Numbered from the stretch's first letter, positions 37,856-48,699 are shown. The stretch: 64,000 bases of DNA from Kaistella soli (GCF_019038595.1 NZ_JAHOPF010000003.1:124001-188000), one strand, 5' to 3'. Program-made: numbers and translations. The notes: generated by a model from the letters alone, not told the origin.

Positions 37856-40800
37856 ATGGAAAAAAAACTACTTCCTGGTTACGGCAGGATATTGATACTC
37901 GCATTAACCCTATTACTTTTAGCTTCCAATAATACATTTGCGCAAATCGCATTAAGAGGAGTTTCAACAGCTAATTCAAATACCGGCACCCTTACCATCA
38001 ACAAACCGGCAGGTATTGTTGCGGGTGACCTTATGATTTTCAATATTGCCCAGAGGGGTATTTTTACACTGTCAAATCCTATCAGTGCCGGATGGTCTCC
38101 AATTGCGGGTGCAGATTTAGTCGCAGGCCCCTTTCTTTTCCGTTGGGGAGCACTTTTGTATAAAATAGCTACCGCAGCTGAACCTGCAAATTATTCTTTT
38201 ACTTTAGATGCCCAAAACAATGGTGCGACAGGTGCAATAGTCGCTTTCTCGGGAGTCGATCAGGTCACTCCATTTGATGTTCCTCCTGGAGCTCTTTCTG
38301 TTCAGGGAACACAACTAGGTATAGCAGCTTCTGCAAAAACGACAGTCACCAATAATGCCGCAGTTGTCATGTTTGCAATGGCCGCCGGCAGCAGTCCAAC
38401 CTATTCGGGTTGGAGCACTACATCGCCTGGCACACTTGCGGAACTGTATGACAATCAAAATGGAGGTCTATCATCTGTTGGTGCGGCATGGGCTATTAAG
38501 GCTGTAGCAGGTGGCACGGGCGCAGGTTCAGCCACATTAAACACTGCGGAAAGAAATGGGGGAATTTTACTCGCATTAAGACTGGTTGCCCCTCCAACCA
38601 TTACCAGTTTAGGTGCTCCCAGTGGTTGCGTAGGCTCTTCATTAACTATTACAGGAACAAATTTATTAGGTGCTACCGCTGTTGCTATTGGAGGAACCGC
38701 TGCTGCAATAACTGCAACAACGGCTACCTCGGTTACCGTAACTGTTGGTTCGGGTACTACCGGTACCGTACAGGTTACGACTCCCGGAGGCAGTGCTACT
38801 TCTGCAGCTACTTTTACGGTTAATCCTTTGCCCTCCCCAATCGGTGGCGGTGCAGCAACCGTATGTACGGGATCGGATTCTCCAGCTTTTACCAATGCAA
38901 CCGCCGGAGGAAGCTGGTCTGTTGCGAATGGAACAGGTACTGCAACCATCGATAACTCAACGGGAATTGTAACAGGCGTTACCGCCGGTGCAGTAACGGT
39001 GGTCTATACAGTTGGATCATGTTCGGTTTCCAAAGCTTTAAACGTTCAGCAAACACCGGGCGCAATTGGCGGTGGAGCAGCAGCAGTATGTGTCGGTGCT
39101 TCCACACCGGCATTCAGTAATGCAAGTATTGGCGGAACCTGGTCTGTCATTAACGGAACGGGTTCGGCAACAATCAATAACGGTACAAGAACAGTAACTG
39201 GTGTTACGGCGGGGACAGTAACGGTAGTTTATACAGTAGGCTCCTGTACGCCTGCTACTTATAATTTAACGGTAAATCCTTCTCCTGCCGCAATCGGTGG
39301 CGGTGCGGCAACCGTATGTACGGGAGCAGATTCTCCTGCTTTTACCAATGCCACCACAGGAGGAATATGGTCTGTTACGAACGGATCAGGTTCCGCAACC
39401 ATCGATAATTCAACAGGAATTGTAACAGGGGTTACAGCCGGAACAGTAACGGTAGTCTATACGATAGGATCGTGTTCGGTTTCCAAAGCTTTAACTGTTC
39501 AGCAGACACCAGCCGCAATTGGCGGAGGTGCAGCAACAGTATGTGTTGGCGCTGCCACACCTGCATTTAATAATGCAAGTGTTGGCGGAACCTGGTCTGT
39601 GATTAACGGAACGGGTTCGGCAACAATCAATACCGTTACGAGAGTAGTAACTGGTGTTACTGCAGGTACGGTAACGGTAGTTTATACGGTAGGCTCCTGT
39701 ACGCCTGCTACTTATAATCTAACGGTAAATCCTTCTCCTGCCGCAATCGGCGGCGGTGCGGCAACGGTATGTACGGGAGCGGATTCTCCTGCTTTTACCG
39801 ATGCCACCGCAGGAGGAACCTGGTCTGTTACCAATGGAACCGGTGCTGCAACCATCGATAACTCAACGGGAATTGTAACAGGTGTTACTGCCGGTGCAGT
39901 AACGGTGGTCTATACAGTTGGATCATGTTCTGTTTCCAAAGCTTTAACCGTTCAGCAAACACCGGGCGCAATTGGCGGAGGCGCAGCAGCAGTATGTGTT
40001 GGTGCTTCCACACCGGCATTCAGTAATGCAAGTGGTGGCGGAACGTGGTCTGTAATAAACGGAACGGGTTCGGCAACAATCAATACCGTTACAAGAATAG
40101 TAACTGGTGTTACGGCGGGTACAGTGACAGTGGTTTATACCGTTGGAACCTGTGCAGCGAATTATCTTTTAACCGTAAATGCGACACCTGTCATTACCGC
40201 TCAACCCGTTGCAACAAGTATTTGTACAACAGGTTCCGGTACTTTCAGTGTTACCGCAACTGGTGCAACTGCGTATCAATGGAGGAGAGCAGGTGTTAAC
40301 TTAACAAACGTTGCCCCTTATAGTGGGGTAAATACCTCCACCCTTACCATTACGAATCCTGCAGCAGCTATTGCCGGCAATTTTGATGTGGTTGTAAGCA
40401 ACACAAATTGCTCTGTGACATCCGCAACAAGAGCACTTACCGTAACTGCAGTTCCTGCAGTAGTTACAGGTCCTGTACCTGCCGACAATGCCACCGGCGT
40501 ATGTTATACCGGCTCAGGACCAGTTACTAACAGTATTGGATGGGGTACTGCCGCCGGAGCAATTTCTTATGACGTGTATTTTGGAGCAGGAAGTGTACCT
40601 GCTTCAGTAACCGCAAATGTTGCTGCCAATAATTATAATACCGGTGCTTTACTGCCAAATACTACTTATTACTGGAGAGTGGTGGCTAAGAATGGGTGTG
40701 GTGATGCCGCTACTTCTGCTACTTTTAGTTTTACAACTTCAAGTGTACCGTGTTATTGTATTCCAACAGTATCAAATAATTATCATCAATTTAATTATAT

Positions 40801-43800
40801 AAAACAAGTCTCCTTTCTTGGAAACTTAACGAATCCCCCAATAAATAATTCTACTTTTAGCACCGCACCTCGAGGCTATCAAGATTTTACCGGTTTACCC
40901 AAAGCGACTCAAGCACAGGGAGAAGGGGTTAATATTTTCGTAGATACTCAAGCGGCTTTTGGAGCAAATTTTATGAAAGCATGGGTAGATTGGAATAAAA
41001 ATGGAGTGTTTGAAACGGGTGAAATCGTTTACCAGTGTACAAATGCTTTTATAAATACTACATTTGGATTTACCATACCTCCTGCAACGCTTCCAGGTGA
41101 CTACAGAATAAGATTGAGAATAGAGGAAAGTGGTACCGGAAACAACAATTTCGACGCCTGTACCACTTACAATAATGTATACAGTGAAACTGAAGATTAT
41201 TTATTTACAGTCGTAGCTAATTGTGATGCGAAAATCACTTCAATCGCTAATGGATCCACTTGTGGAGCGGGTACTGTTACCTTAAATGCGGTTGGAACAT
41301 CAGGAACAAAGGAATACAGATGGTACACCACTCCGTCAGGAGGAAGCTATACCACCTCAGCAACTTCTTCATGGGTAACACCATCAATTAGCACCACTAC
41401 TACCTATTATGTTACCGCATATAACGGAACTTGTGAGTCTTTATTTAGAACAGCTGTCATTGCTACTATAAAAAAAGTGCCCACCTTAACATTCAGTAAT
41501 AACAGTCCGGAAGTATGTGGACAAACCAGTACTATTGATTTAACAGCAACGGCATCCAATGAACAAATCTTTTTAGTAGATGAAAATTTTGAAGGTGCAA
41601 CCATTAGTTTTGTCAATAACAGACTGGCATCTCCTAACGGAGCAATAACAGACTGGCAAGTAAAAGCAAGTACCTATGTTCCTGCTTATCCAACATATCC
41701 AGTTTGGTATCCGGCAATTTCATCAGGTTTCGGTTCCAATAAATTTATAACCTCAACTTCAGATTTAACAGCTGGGGGAACAACACAAGGGAAAGTAAAT
41801 GAAGCTTTAGAATTGAAAACAGCTGTTAACACAACAGGTTTTGTTAATCTTACATTGACTTTTAGAATGTATTTTTCAAGTTATTATGATTCGAATAATG
41901 CAAACACAGAAGGTGTTTTTGTGGAAACAAACTCTGGTGCCGGTTGGTCGGTTACTCCTTTAAGATCTTATTTAGGAGATGAAGGGATAGGAACCAACTT
42001 TGTTACCAAAACTATTGATATGAGTGCTTATACAAACTTAAATTCCCTTAAAATTAGAATTAGATACCGAGCAGGTTGGTGTGACGGAGTAGCTATTGAT
42101 GACATTAAACTATTTGGAGAAAAGCCTTTAATTCCTTCTTTCTCCTGGACCAGTACCAATCCTATTAATTTCTATTCTGATGCTGCCACCACGATTCCTT
42201 ATATTGCAGGAACACCGGCTTCAGTGGTATACATTAAACCGACTGCGGTACAGTTGGAAACATATCCGGACTGGAATATCACTGCAACGGCAACCCTTTC
42301 CAATTTGTGCTTTGCCAGCGGTAACGTGGTTATTACCAACAACGGTAAAATCTGGAACACCCTGGCAACCGACTGGAGTACCCCGAACTGGAAACCAAGT
42401 ACTGCGGTTCCTGCAAGTAATCAGTGTGTCGTGATTAAAACTCCGGTGAATGTATTCACTTCAACCAATGCACTGGCAAAAACACTCAAGATAGAGCCGG
42501 GAGGCGCATTAACAATTCACCCGGATGCTTCAGTTAAAGTAGAAGATTTCTTCATGAACAATGCAACGGTAGATGATGTGGTGGTAAGGTCCGGCGGCAG
42601 TTTGGTTCAGGTGGCAGATGTTCCTACTCTTGCAAATGCCGGAAGTATTACCGCAGAAAGGAGCGTCAATCTCACCGCAGGCAGGCAGCAATATAATTTT
42701 CTGATTTCTCCGGTAGAAGACCAGAATTTAAAAACCGTCTATCCGGGTATTGATTATGTGCTGTATTATAATGAAGCCACCGGTAAATTCTATGCCTCAT
42801 CCGGGGTTTATATCAAAGGACGGGGTTTAGCGGTAAAAGAAGCAAATGCCACCGTTAGCGGATCTTCCGTGACCGGTATCTTTAAAGGAAAACCTGTTAA
42901 CGGTGCGTTTAGCTACGGCATTGTCAATTCCAATACCCCTGACGTGAACAGAGGATTTAATTTAACCGGAAATCCGTACCCTTCCACCATTGATTTAGTT
43001 ACGTTATATGGATTAAATAACAGTGTTCCCGGAAATCTCAGCTCTACTTTCTACTTTTGGGACAGTACTGCCAACAGTCTTACCGTACAGCAAGGGGATG
43101 CTTATGGCGGTGAAGCATATGCTCTGTTCAATGCGGTTTCCGGCACGGGAACAGCAGCCACCGGTGATCCGGGCTTAGCAGGAACCAAAATTCCGACAAG
43201 ATATGTAAGCGCCGGTCAGGGCTTTATGGTCAAAACGAATGTTGCAGCGATGAATTTAAATTTCAATAACAGCATCCGTACCACCAACAGTGCGGCCACA
43301 GACTATTTCGGAAAAGAACAAACCAAGGACCGCTACTGGCTCAATATGAAGAGCCCTGCCAATATTACTGCTCACCTTGCGGTGGTATACTTTGCAGGAG
43401 GCAATAACGGTTTTGCTATGGATGATTCGCGGTCGATGTTAGGTTCTGATGCTGTTTACAGTATCGTAGAAAATGAAAAGGTAGCCATCAACGGAAGAAG
43501 CAGCTTTATCATCACTGATACTGTCCCTCTCGGAGGCACTCATTTTACAGCCGGCAATTACACCATCTCATTAGGGGACAAAGAAGGGGTATTTGCGAGC
43601 GGACAGGCTGTTTATCTTAAAGACAGACAGGCGGGAATAATTACCAATTTAAGTGAAGGCAGTTACACCTTTGCTGCTGTTGCAGGTGAAAGCACCGGCA
43701 GATTTGAGATCATTTACAGTCCTGAAACGATTATGGCTACAGACGGCAGCGTAAAAGAAGAACTTCAGGTGTATCGGGACGGTCATGAGTTTGTGGTGAA

Positions 43801-43978
43801 AGCGCAGCGGGAACCGATCACAGATCTTGAAGTGTTTGATACCGCGGGACGGCTCATTTATAAAATCCAGCCGAAAAGTACGAAAGCAGTGGTCGATTCC
43901 AACCTGATGAGCAATGGCGTTTATGTTCTGAAGATTAACCAGAACGGACGGATTACCGCCAAGAAAATACTCAAATAA
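37856..43978 (+). CDS. Gene E, about 2,040-residue T9SS cargo protein with GEVED domain
   Basis: ATG at 37856 is chosen over the GTG one codon before it. A signal peptide ends near NNTFAQ. A domain starting LRGVSTANSNTGTLTINKP covers about 30-240, then an IPT/TIG domain (TSLGAPSGCVGSSLTITGTN) at about 245-325. Six Ig-like repeats of 75-76 residues follow in an alternating A-B pattern, then Ig/fn3-like units. A GEVED domain at about 965-1120 has KAWVDWNKNGVFETGE and SETEDYLF. An Ig-like and an anchor-like domain (IDDIKLFGEKP) precede the shared module, from about nt 42340. The sorting domain ends NGVYVLKINQNGRITAKKILK. Confidence 0.88.
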   Translation: MEKKLLPGYGRILILALTLLLLASNNTFAQIALRGVSTANSNTGTLTINKPAGIVAGDLMIFNIAQRGIFTLSNPISAGWSPIAGADLVAGPFLFRWGALLYKIATAAEPANYSFTLDAQNNGATGAIVAFSGVDQVTPFDVPPGALSVQGTQLGIAASAKTTVTNNAAVVMFAMAAGSSPTYSGWSTTSPGTLAELYDNQNGGLSSVGAAWAIKAVAGGTGAGSATLNTAERNGGILLALRLVAPPTITSLGAPSGCVGSSLTITGTNLLGATAVAIGGTAAAITATTATSVTVTVGSGTTGTVQVTTPGGSATSAATFTVNPLPSPIGGGAATVCTGSDSPAFTNATAGGSWSVANGTGTATIDNSTGIVTGVTAGAVTVVYTVGSCSVSKALNVQQTPGAIGGGAAAVCVGASTPAFSNASIGGTWSVINGTGSATINNGTRTVTGVTAGTVTVVYTVGSCTPATYNLTVNPSPAAIGGGAATVCTGADSPAFTNATTGGIWSVTNGSGSATIDNSTGIVTGVTAGTVTVVYTIGSCSVSKALTVQQTPAAIGGGAATVCVGAATPAFNNASVGGTWSVINGTGSATINTVTRVVTGVTAGTVTVVYTVGSCTPATYNLTVNPSPAAIGGGAATVCTGADSPAFTDATAGGTWSVTNGTGAATIDNSTGIVTGVTAGAVTVVYTVGSCSVSKALTVQQTPGAIGGGAAAVCVGASTPAFSNASGGGTWSVINGTGSATINTVTRIVTGVTAGTVTVVYTVGTCAANYLLTVNATPVITAQPVATSICTTGSGTFSVTATGATAYQWRRAGVNLTNVAPYSGVNTSTLTITNPAAAIAGNFDVVVSNTNCSVTSATRALTVTAVPAVVTGPVPADNATGVCYTGSGPVTNSIGWGTAAGAISYDVYFGAGSVPASVTANVAANNYNTGALLPNTTYYWRVVAKNGCGDAATSATFSFTTSSVPCYCIPTVSNNYHQFNYIKQVSFLGNLTNPPINNSTFSTAPRGYQDFTGLPKATQAQGEGVNIFVDTQAAFGANFMKAWVDWNKNGVFETGEIVYQCTNAFINTTFGFTIPPATLPGDYRIRLRIEESGTGNNNFDACTTYNNVYSETEDYLFTVVANCDAKITSIANGSTCGAGTVTLNAVGTSGTKEYRWYTTPSGGSYTTSATSSWVTPSISTTTTYYVTAYNGTCESLFRTAVIATIKKVPTLTFSNNSPEVCGQTSTIDLTATASNEQIFLVDENFEGATISFVNNRLASPNGAITDWQVKASTYVPAYPTYPVWYPAISSGFGSNKFITSTSDLTAGGTTQGKVNEALELKTAVNTTGFVNLTLTFRMYFSSYYDSNNANTEGVFVETNSGAGWSVTPLRSYLGDEGIGTNFVTKTIDMSAYTNLNSLKIRIRYRAGWCDGVAIDDIKLFGEKPLIPSFSWTSTNPINFYSDAATTIPYIAGTPASVVYIKPTAVQLETYPDWNITATATLSNLCFASGNVVITNNGKIWNTLATDWSTPNWKPSTAVPASNQCVVIKTPVNVFTSTNALAKTLKIEPGGALTIHPDASVKVEDFFMNNATVDDVVVRSGGSLVQVADVPTLANAGSITAERSVNLTAGRQQYNFLISPVEDQNLKTVYPGIDYVLYYNEATGKFYASSGVYIKGRGLAVKEANATVSGSSVTGIFKGKPVNGAFSYGIVNSNTPDVNRGFNLTGNPYPSTIDLVTLYGLNNSVPGNLSSTFYFWDSTANSLTVQQGDAYGGEAYALFNAVSGTGTAATGDPGLAGTKIPTRYVSAGQGFMVKTNVAAMNLNFNNSIRTTNSAATDYFGKEQTKDRYWLNMKSPANITAHLAVVYFAGGNNGFAMDDSRSMLGSDAVYSIVENEKVAINGRSSFIITDTVPLGGTHFTAGNYTISLGDKEGVFASGQAVYLKDRQAGIITNLSEGSYTFAAVAGESTGRFEIIYSPETIMATDGSVKEELQVYRDGHEFVVKAQREPITDLEVFDTAGRLIYKIQPKSTKAVVDSNLMSNGVYVLKINQNGRITAKKILK
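38840..40190 (+). repeat. Three 453-bp higher-order repeats inside gene E
   Basis: Unit starts are at 38840, 39065, 39293, 39518, 39746 and 39971. Spacing alternates 225 and 228 bp, so two different Ig-like units form a 453-bp (151-residue) dimer repeated three times. Both unit types carry a VC(T/V)G(S/A) start and a (V/I)GSC strand. Confidence 0.92.
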
Positions 43979-44000
43979 CTGATTTATTTATTTTATTCTA

Positions 44001-44031
44001 TCTCAAACCTTTACTAAGGTTTGAGATTTTT
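44001..44031 (+). terminator. Terminator of gene E
   Basis: 11-bp perfect stem (TCTCAAACCTT with AAGGTTTGAGA), a 4-nt loop and TTTTT. Confidence 0.92.
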
Positions 44032-44475
44032 ATGTCTGCGTGTCACCCGAAACTGCATTCAGTATTTTTTTTGCGCTTATTGTAGGTATAATTTGACCTC
44101 ATGTGCGCGGAGGTGAAACTGATTAGTTGTCGGCGGGGAGAATAAAACGCTCAAGGATCTGCCATCACCGCATCCGAAATCCGCAGGAAAAAATGTACAG
44201 GTAGCTTTTTCGCGATGTGACATGGAACCGGCTGACTGCACTGGCATTTGCAAATTTCTGTTAATGGATTTTTTTCCCCCAAAAACCCGTAAATATCTGA
44301 CCTTCTGAGGTATTGCGTTTTACCGCTATTTGTCCGTGTTACACAGCTGTTTTCTGTATTATCAAACGGAAAAGATAGTGGGCATCAATTTGACAAGATA
44401 TTATCCAAAATTCTGAAATACTATATAATAAAACAGGTTAAAAAATAAATTATTCATATTTGTAACAATTTTTTA
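44032..44475. other. Intergenic region between E and the F promoter
   Basis: No gene, RNA gene or clear repeat is visible in these 440 bp. The last 80 bp are AT-rich and lead into the F promoter. Confidence 0.4.
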
Positions 44476-44803
44476 TATATTTGTCTTACAAATACACTCA
44501 ATGAAAAAAATGAATACCCCCAGCACTCCTTTCGGTTTTTACCTTTTTAAACCGTAAACGGGTTACCATCCCCCTGCGATTTTACGCAAAAAGACTGATA
44601 CCGCCTGGAACTGTTCCATATGCGGAAACATGGAGCTGTTCTCCTTACCAGAAATGAACGAGCGTGCTTTAGAGAAAACAGAAGTTTCCCCACATGCATG
44701 TGAATAAATTTCCCTGACAGCCGTCCGTGCACCTTGAAATCCCACCCATGATCACCGTCTCTGTGTCTGTCTCATCCGGTTGTCAGAGCCTAACGCTGTA
44801 AGT
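44476..44803 (+). promoter_or_regulatory. Promoter and leader of gene F
   Basis: TATATTTG at 44476-44483. An 18-codon ORF at 44501-44557 begins MKKMNTPSTP. A hairpin at 44608-44641 (GAAC..TCCAT with ATGGA..GTTC, 3x3 internal loop) lies between this ORF and the CDS. Confidence 0.45.
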
Positions 44804-47800
44804 ATGAAAAAAAAATTATTCTCTTTATCCGGTAAAGCGGTTCCTTTACTTTTTGTTTTCCTGAGTTATTTAGTTCATGCACAGATTCCTGTGTCTGCAA
44901 GATCTGTTGATTCCCATTCCGATGCCGGAGCGGGCATTTTAAAAACCGCGGCTGCCTGCATTCCGGTCTCCACTTCCGCGGAACTCTACATCAGTAATGT
45001 TCAGTTTCTGGGTACCCTTAATCCGGATACTAACCGTTCATCAGGATATTCGGTCAACGGATATGAGGACAACACCGGTCTGGCGGACAGGGCAAAGCAG
45101 GTTCCCGGCGGTGTTATCAATATGAACGTGAGTTTAACCGGTTCGTTAAGTACCATTAAAGCCTGGGTAGACTGGGACAATGACGGCGTTTATGCAGGCA
45201 GTGAAAAAATTTATGATACCAGTACTCTGGGTCTTCAGGCAAGTAACGTCATTTATGGCTATCAGGTACCGCCGGGAACTTTACCCGGGATTTATACGGT
45301 TCGGGTAAGGACTTCTGACGCTACAGGTTTCGGGCCCTGCGATGATCAGGCTAAGGGTGAGATAGAAGATTACGGTTTCGAGGTCATCCAGGACTGTGTC
45401 ACTACAATTACCGGTGTTTCTGCTGCAGATCAATGTGGGGCGGGGCCGGTTACCCTCAGTGCTTCAGGGTCTGACGGAACGGTTTCCTACCAGTGGTACA
45501 GTTCGGAATACGGTGCGCCGATCGCCGGTGCGACCGGAAGTACTTATACCACGCCTGTTCTTGCGGTAGGAAGTTATACCTATTATGTCACCGCCTCCAA
45601 CGGTACCTGTGAATCCGCTTACCGTACGCCGGTGCGGGTGGTGGTGAGTCCAACGCCCACCATCGCTTTCAGTCTCAGTTCACCGGATATCTGCGGTACC
45701 GGCACGTCGCTCACTGTGAGCTCTTCGGGCGATATGGAAGAAGTCAATCTGCTGGAAGAGAAATTCGAAACCCCGTCTGATGTCAAGTTTGTCCATTCTT
45801 CAGAGGGACATGCAGACCCTCAGGCGGTGTGGCAGCTGAAATCCAGTCCGTACATTCCCGAGACCCCGCCCCATGTGGTAAAGCCGGCTCTGTCTTCCGG
45901 ATATAACGGAGGCAATTTCGGATATATTATTTCAGATACCCAGCGGAATGCCAATCTGCTGAATCATTATACTTTAATCAACAGTCTAAACTCGGCAGGC
46001 TATACTTCGCTTAAACTGGATTTTGACCTGTACTATTTTTCTGAAGAAGATGATGTGAGCCGGAACAATCTGAAAGTGCAGTATTCCTACGACGGCGGAA
46101 GCAGTTGGAAAGACCTGAAAGTTTATTTTACTGATGTGGGCGTGCCAAGCCGCTTTTATCACGAATCCATTCCTTTGCCTCCTCCAGGAGATACAGAAGA
46201 TCCAATGCAGCTAAAATTCAGATTTTCCCTCTTTGCCTTTGGAACCACCAATGAATGGATCGGGGATATTGTGGCCATCGACAATATAAGAATTTACGGA
46301 AACCGATCCCTGTCTACTAATTTCAGTTGGGGCGGTGATACCGGTGTTCTCTATGGTGCCGGATGCGCGGGTGTGCCTCCGGTGGGCGGATCGCCGTCAG
46401 TCTGTATTAAGCCCAGTGACAGTGATCTGGAAAATAAAACCCATTTTACGGTTACCGCGTCAGCTACTTTAAGTAACGGGTGTACCGCTACAGGAACCAT
46501 CATGGTGCCGAACAGTTCGAAAATATGGAATAATCCCGCGGACACCGACTGGGCTGATGCCAAATGGAAGCCTGCCCCTGAGGTGCCTGATGCGGGCAAA
46601 TGTGTGATTATTAAAAAACCGGTTCTCATTCATCCCGGTTCAGACGGACTTGCAAAAAACATCACGGTAGAACCTGGAGGCAAACTGAATATCAACGGTT
46701 CCTTAAAAGTAACGGATTGGGTGAAAAATATGGCTGCTGCTACAGATGTTGTGGTAGAATCTGACGGAAGTCTGGTTCAGGTGAATGAGGGAAATACGAT
46801 TAATACAGGATCTATTACGGCTAAGCGCACCATTACTCTGTCCGGTGGAAGACAGCAGTACAATTATATCATTTCTCCGGTGGAAGGTCAGAATTTAAAG
46901 ACCATCTATAGCGGAATTGATTATGTACTGTACCATAACGAGGCGAATAATTTTTTCTATAGTTCGAGTGGTGCCTACATCAAGGGGCGTGGACTGGCGG
47001 TGAAGGAGCCCAATAAAACTGGTGTTCCTGCTAAAACCTCCACCGTAGATGCGGTGTTCACCGGTTATCCCACCAACGGAGCTTTCACCTATGGCCTCGT
47101 CAACTCCAACACCGGTAACATGGCCAAAAGAGGTTTTAACCTTATAGGCAATCCGTATCCTTCCAATCTGGATCTTATTGCCTTGTACGGGCTCAACGGC
47201 GGTAGTGTGGGTACTATCAGTTCCACTTTTTATCTATGGGATAACCGAGCCAACAGTCAAACCGTACAAATGGGTGATTCCTACGGACAGCAGGCGTATG
47301 CACAGTTTAATGCGGTAGATGATACCGGAATTCTTGCCACCGGTGATGCCGGGCTCGCAGGAACCCACATGCCTGACCGGTATGTGAAAATGGGGCAGGG
47401 ATTCATGACCCAGTCAAAAGTAGCGTCCCAACAGCTTCAATTTAATAATACCATCCGTACCACCAATAAAGGCACGGTAAGTTTCTTTGGGAAAGAATCT
47501 TCTGTGAACCGCTACTGGCTGAATATGATAACCCCGAATCATCTGGCTGCCCAGATTGCCGTTGTTTATTTTGAAGGCGGAAACAATGCCCTCACCGGCG
47601 ATGATTCCTTCTCGATGGGAGGATCCGACGCGATTTACAGTATTGTGGAAGGAGAAAAAGTGTCGATTAACGGACGGAGTAGTTTTACGGACGGCGATGT
47701 TGTTCCTTTGGGAAGCGCTCATTTTACTGCCGGCAATTATACCATTACGGTTCAGGCTAAAGAAGGGGTGTTTGCGTCCGGACAGCCGATATACCTTAAA

Positions 47801-48157
47801 GATAAGCAGACCGGCATCCTGACGAATTTAAGTCAGGGCAGTTACAGCTTCTCCGCCAGTGCCGGGGAAAGCACCGGAAGATTCGAACTGGTTTACAAAC
47901 CGGAAATGGTTTTGGCCACGGATGGTGAGTTAAAAGAAGAAGTTCAGGTGTACCGCGACGGTGACCGCTTTGTGGTGAAAACCCAGTCGGGGAAAATTAC
48001 CGGACTTGAAGTGTATGATGCTTCGGGTAAACTGATGTCCACTATGCAGCCGAACAGTACCAAAGCAGTGATCGATGGTACTTCTTTCGCGCAGGGGATG
48101 TATCTGATCCGGATTAACCGAAACGGTGAAATCATGAGCCGGAAGATTTTGAAGTAA
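44804..48157 (+). CDS. Gene F, about 1,117-residue T9SS cargo protein with GEVED domain
   Basis: An upstream TTG at 44780 would add eight residues, but ATG 44804 places a normal signal peptide at the start (MKKKLFSLSG, hydrophobic core, cleavage near VHAQ), so it is preferred. A GEVED domain at about 55-205 has AWVDWDNDGVYAGSE and EIEDYGFEV. An Ig-like domain follows (CGAGPVTLSASGSDG), then an anchor-like domain with VAIDNIRIYG at about 310-510. The shared module starts at about nt 46520 (SKIWNNPADTDW) and is very close to that of gene G. The sorting domain ends QGMYLIRINRNGEIMSRKILK. Surface adhesion or a similar role is inferred. Confidence 0.88.
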   Translation: MKKKLFSLSGKAVPLLFVFLSYLVHAQIPVSARSVDSHSDAGAGILKTAAACIPVSTSAELYISNVQFLGTLNPDTNRSSGYSVNGYEDNTGLADRAKQVPGGVINMNVSLTGSLSTIKAWVDWDNDGVYAGSEKIYDTSTLGLQASNVIYGYQVPPGTLPGIYTVRVRTSDATGFGPCDDQAKGEIEDYGFEVIQDCVTTITGVSAADQCGAGPVTLSASGSDGTVSYQWYSSEYGAPIAGATGSTYTTPVLAVGSYTYYVTASNGTCESAYRTPVRVVVSPTPTIAFSLSSPDICGTGTSLTVSSSGDMEEVNLLEEKFETPSDVKFVHSSEGHADPQAVWQLKSSPYIPETPPHVVKPALSSGYNGGNFGYIISDTQRNANLLNHYTLINSLNSAGYTSLKLDFDLYYFSEEDDVSRNNLKVQYSYDGGSSWKDLKVYFTDVGVPSRFYHESIPLPPPGDTEDPMQLKFRFSLFAFGTTNEWIGDIVAIDNIRIYGNRSLSTNFSWGGDTGVLYGAGCAGVPPVGGSPSVCIKPSDSDLENKTHFTVTASATLSNGCTATGTIMVPNSSKIWNNPADTDWADAKWKPAPEVPDAGKCVIIKKPVLIHPGSDGLAKNITVEPGGKLNINGSLKVTDWVKNMAAATDVVVESDGSLVQVNEGNTINTGSITAKRTITLSGGRQQYNYIISPVEGQNLKTIYSGIDYVLYHNEANNFFYSSSGAYIKGRGLAVKEPNKTGVPAKTSTVDAVFTGYPTNGAFTYGLVNSNTGNMAKRGFNLIGNPYPSNLDLIALYGLNGGSVGTISSTFYLWDNRANSQTVQMGDSYGQQAYAQFNAVDDTGILATGDAGLAGTHMPDRYVKMGQGFMTQSKVASQQLQFNNTIRTTNKGTVSFFGKESSVNRYWLNMITPNHLAAQIAVVYFEGGNNALTGDDSFSMGGSDAIYSIVEGEKVSINGRSSFTDGDVVPLGSAHFTAGNYTITVQAKEGVFASGQPIYLKDKQTGILTNLSQGSYSFSASAGESTGRFELVYKPEMVLATDGELKEEVQVYRDGDRFVVKTQSGKITGLEVYDASGKLMSTMQPNSTKAVIDGTSFAQGMYLIRINRNGEIMSRKILK

Positions 48158-48175
48158 TATTTTTTCGAATAATTT

Positions 48176-48208
48176 ATCCCGAACCTCAGAGGTCCGGGAT
48201 TTTTTTTT
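48176..48208 (+). terminator. Terminator of gene F
   Basis: ATCCCG/CGGGAT and ACCT/AGGT stem with one mismatch, followed by nine T residues. Confidence 0.9.
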
Positions 48209-48369
48209 GGACGACCTCTCAGTGCGATGTGCGCTATGGATAGATGTCGGGTTTTAACAAGCAAAAAATCTCCAAGCCTCTGATCAGCAGAGGCTAATTC
48301 AATTTAAATGAAAATTTAACTAAACGTTAATAAAATCAGTCAGTTATGATTGTTTAATTAATTTTTATT

Positions 48370-48699
48370 TATATTTGCGGGAACAACACAAAGACTTTGA
48401 AAAAAAATACGAAGAACTGTCCGTTCAGGCAGGGTGATCTGATTCAAAGTCTTTCTGATAAAATTCCGAGCGAATTTTAAAGCAAGAATTTAAAACTGAT
48501 ATCCCTGATCTGTTGAACGGATCAGGGATATCAGTTTTAAACCAGTATGAATGATTATTAACCGGCCGGCGTTAAAACAATAACTTTCCGCCACCTTTCC
48601 CTAAAACACAAACCCCGAAAAAAAATCATGATGAGTTCTTTGGATACCTTTCCGAAGTTAAATGTTAATGCAATAAACTAAAATAAGTCTATAGAAAAA
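48370..48699 (+). promoter_or_regulatory. Promoter and leader of gene G with a perfect 22-bp hairpin
   Basis: TATATTTG at 48370-48377. A possible TTG-started ORF of 27 codons (48397-48480) begins LKKNTKNCPF. An 11-bp inverted repeat AAAGACTTTGA/TCAAAGTCTTT (48390-48400 with 48444-48454) overlaps it. Just after the ORF stop, 48489-48510 and 48520-48541 are perfect 22-bp arms with a 9-nt loop. No T-run follows, so a plain terminator is unlikely. The CDS starts 158 nt later. Confidence 0.5.

Noticed and set aside
38840-40190. CRISPR-like periodic array
   Set aside because: The period is 225/228 bp and fully coding inside gene E, and the whole unit is conserved, not repeat plus variable spacer.
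44780-44803. Upstream TTG start for gene F
   Set aside because: It would add eight residues before a standard signal peptide that begins at ATG 44804.
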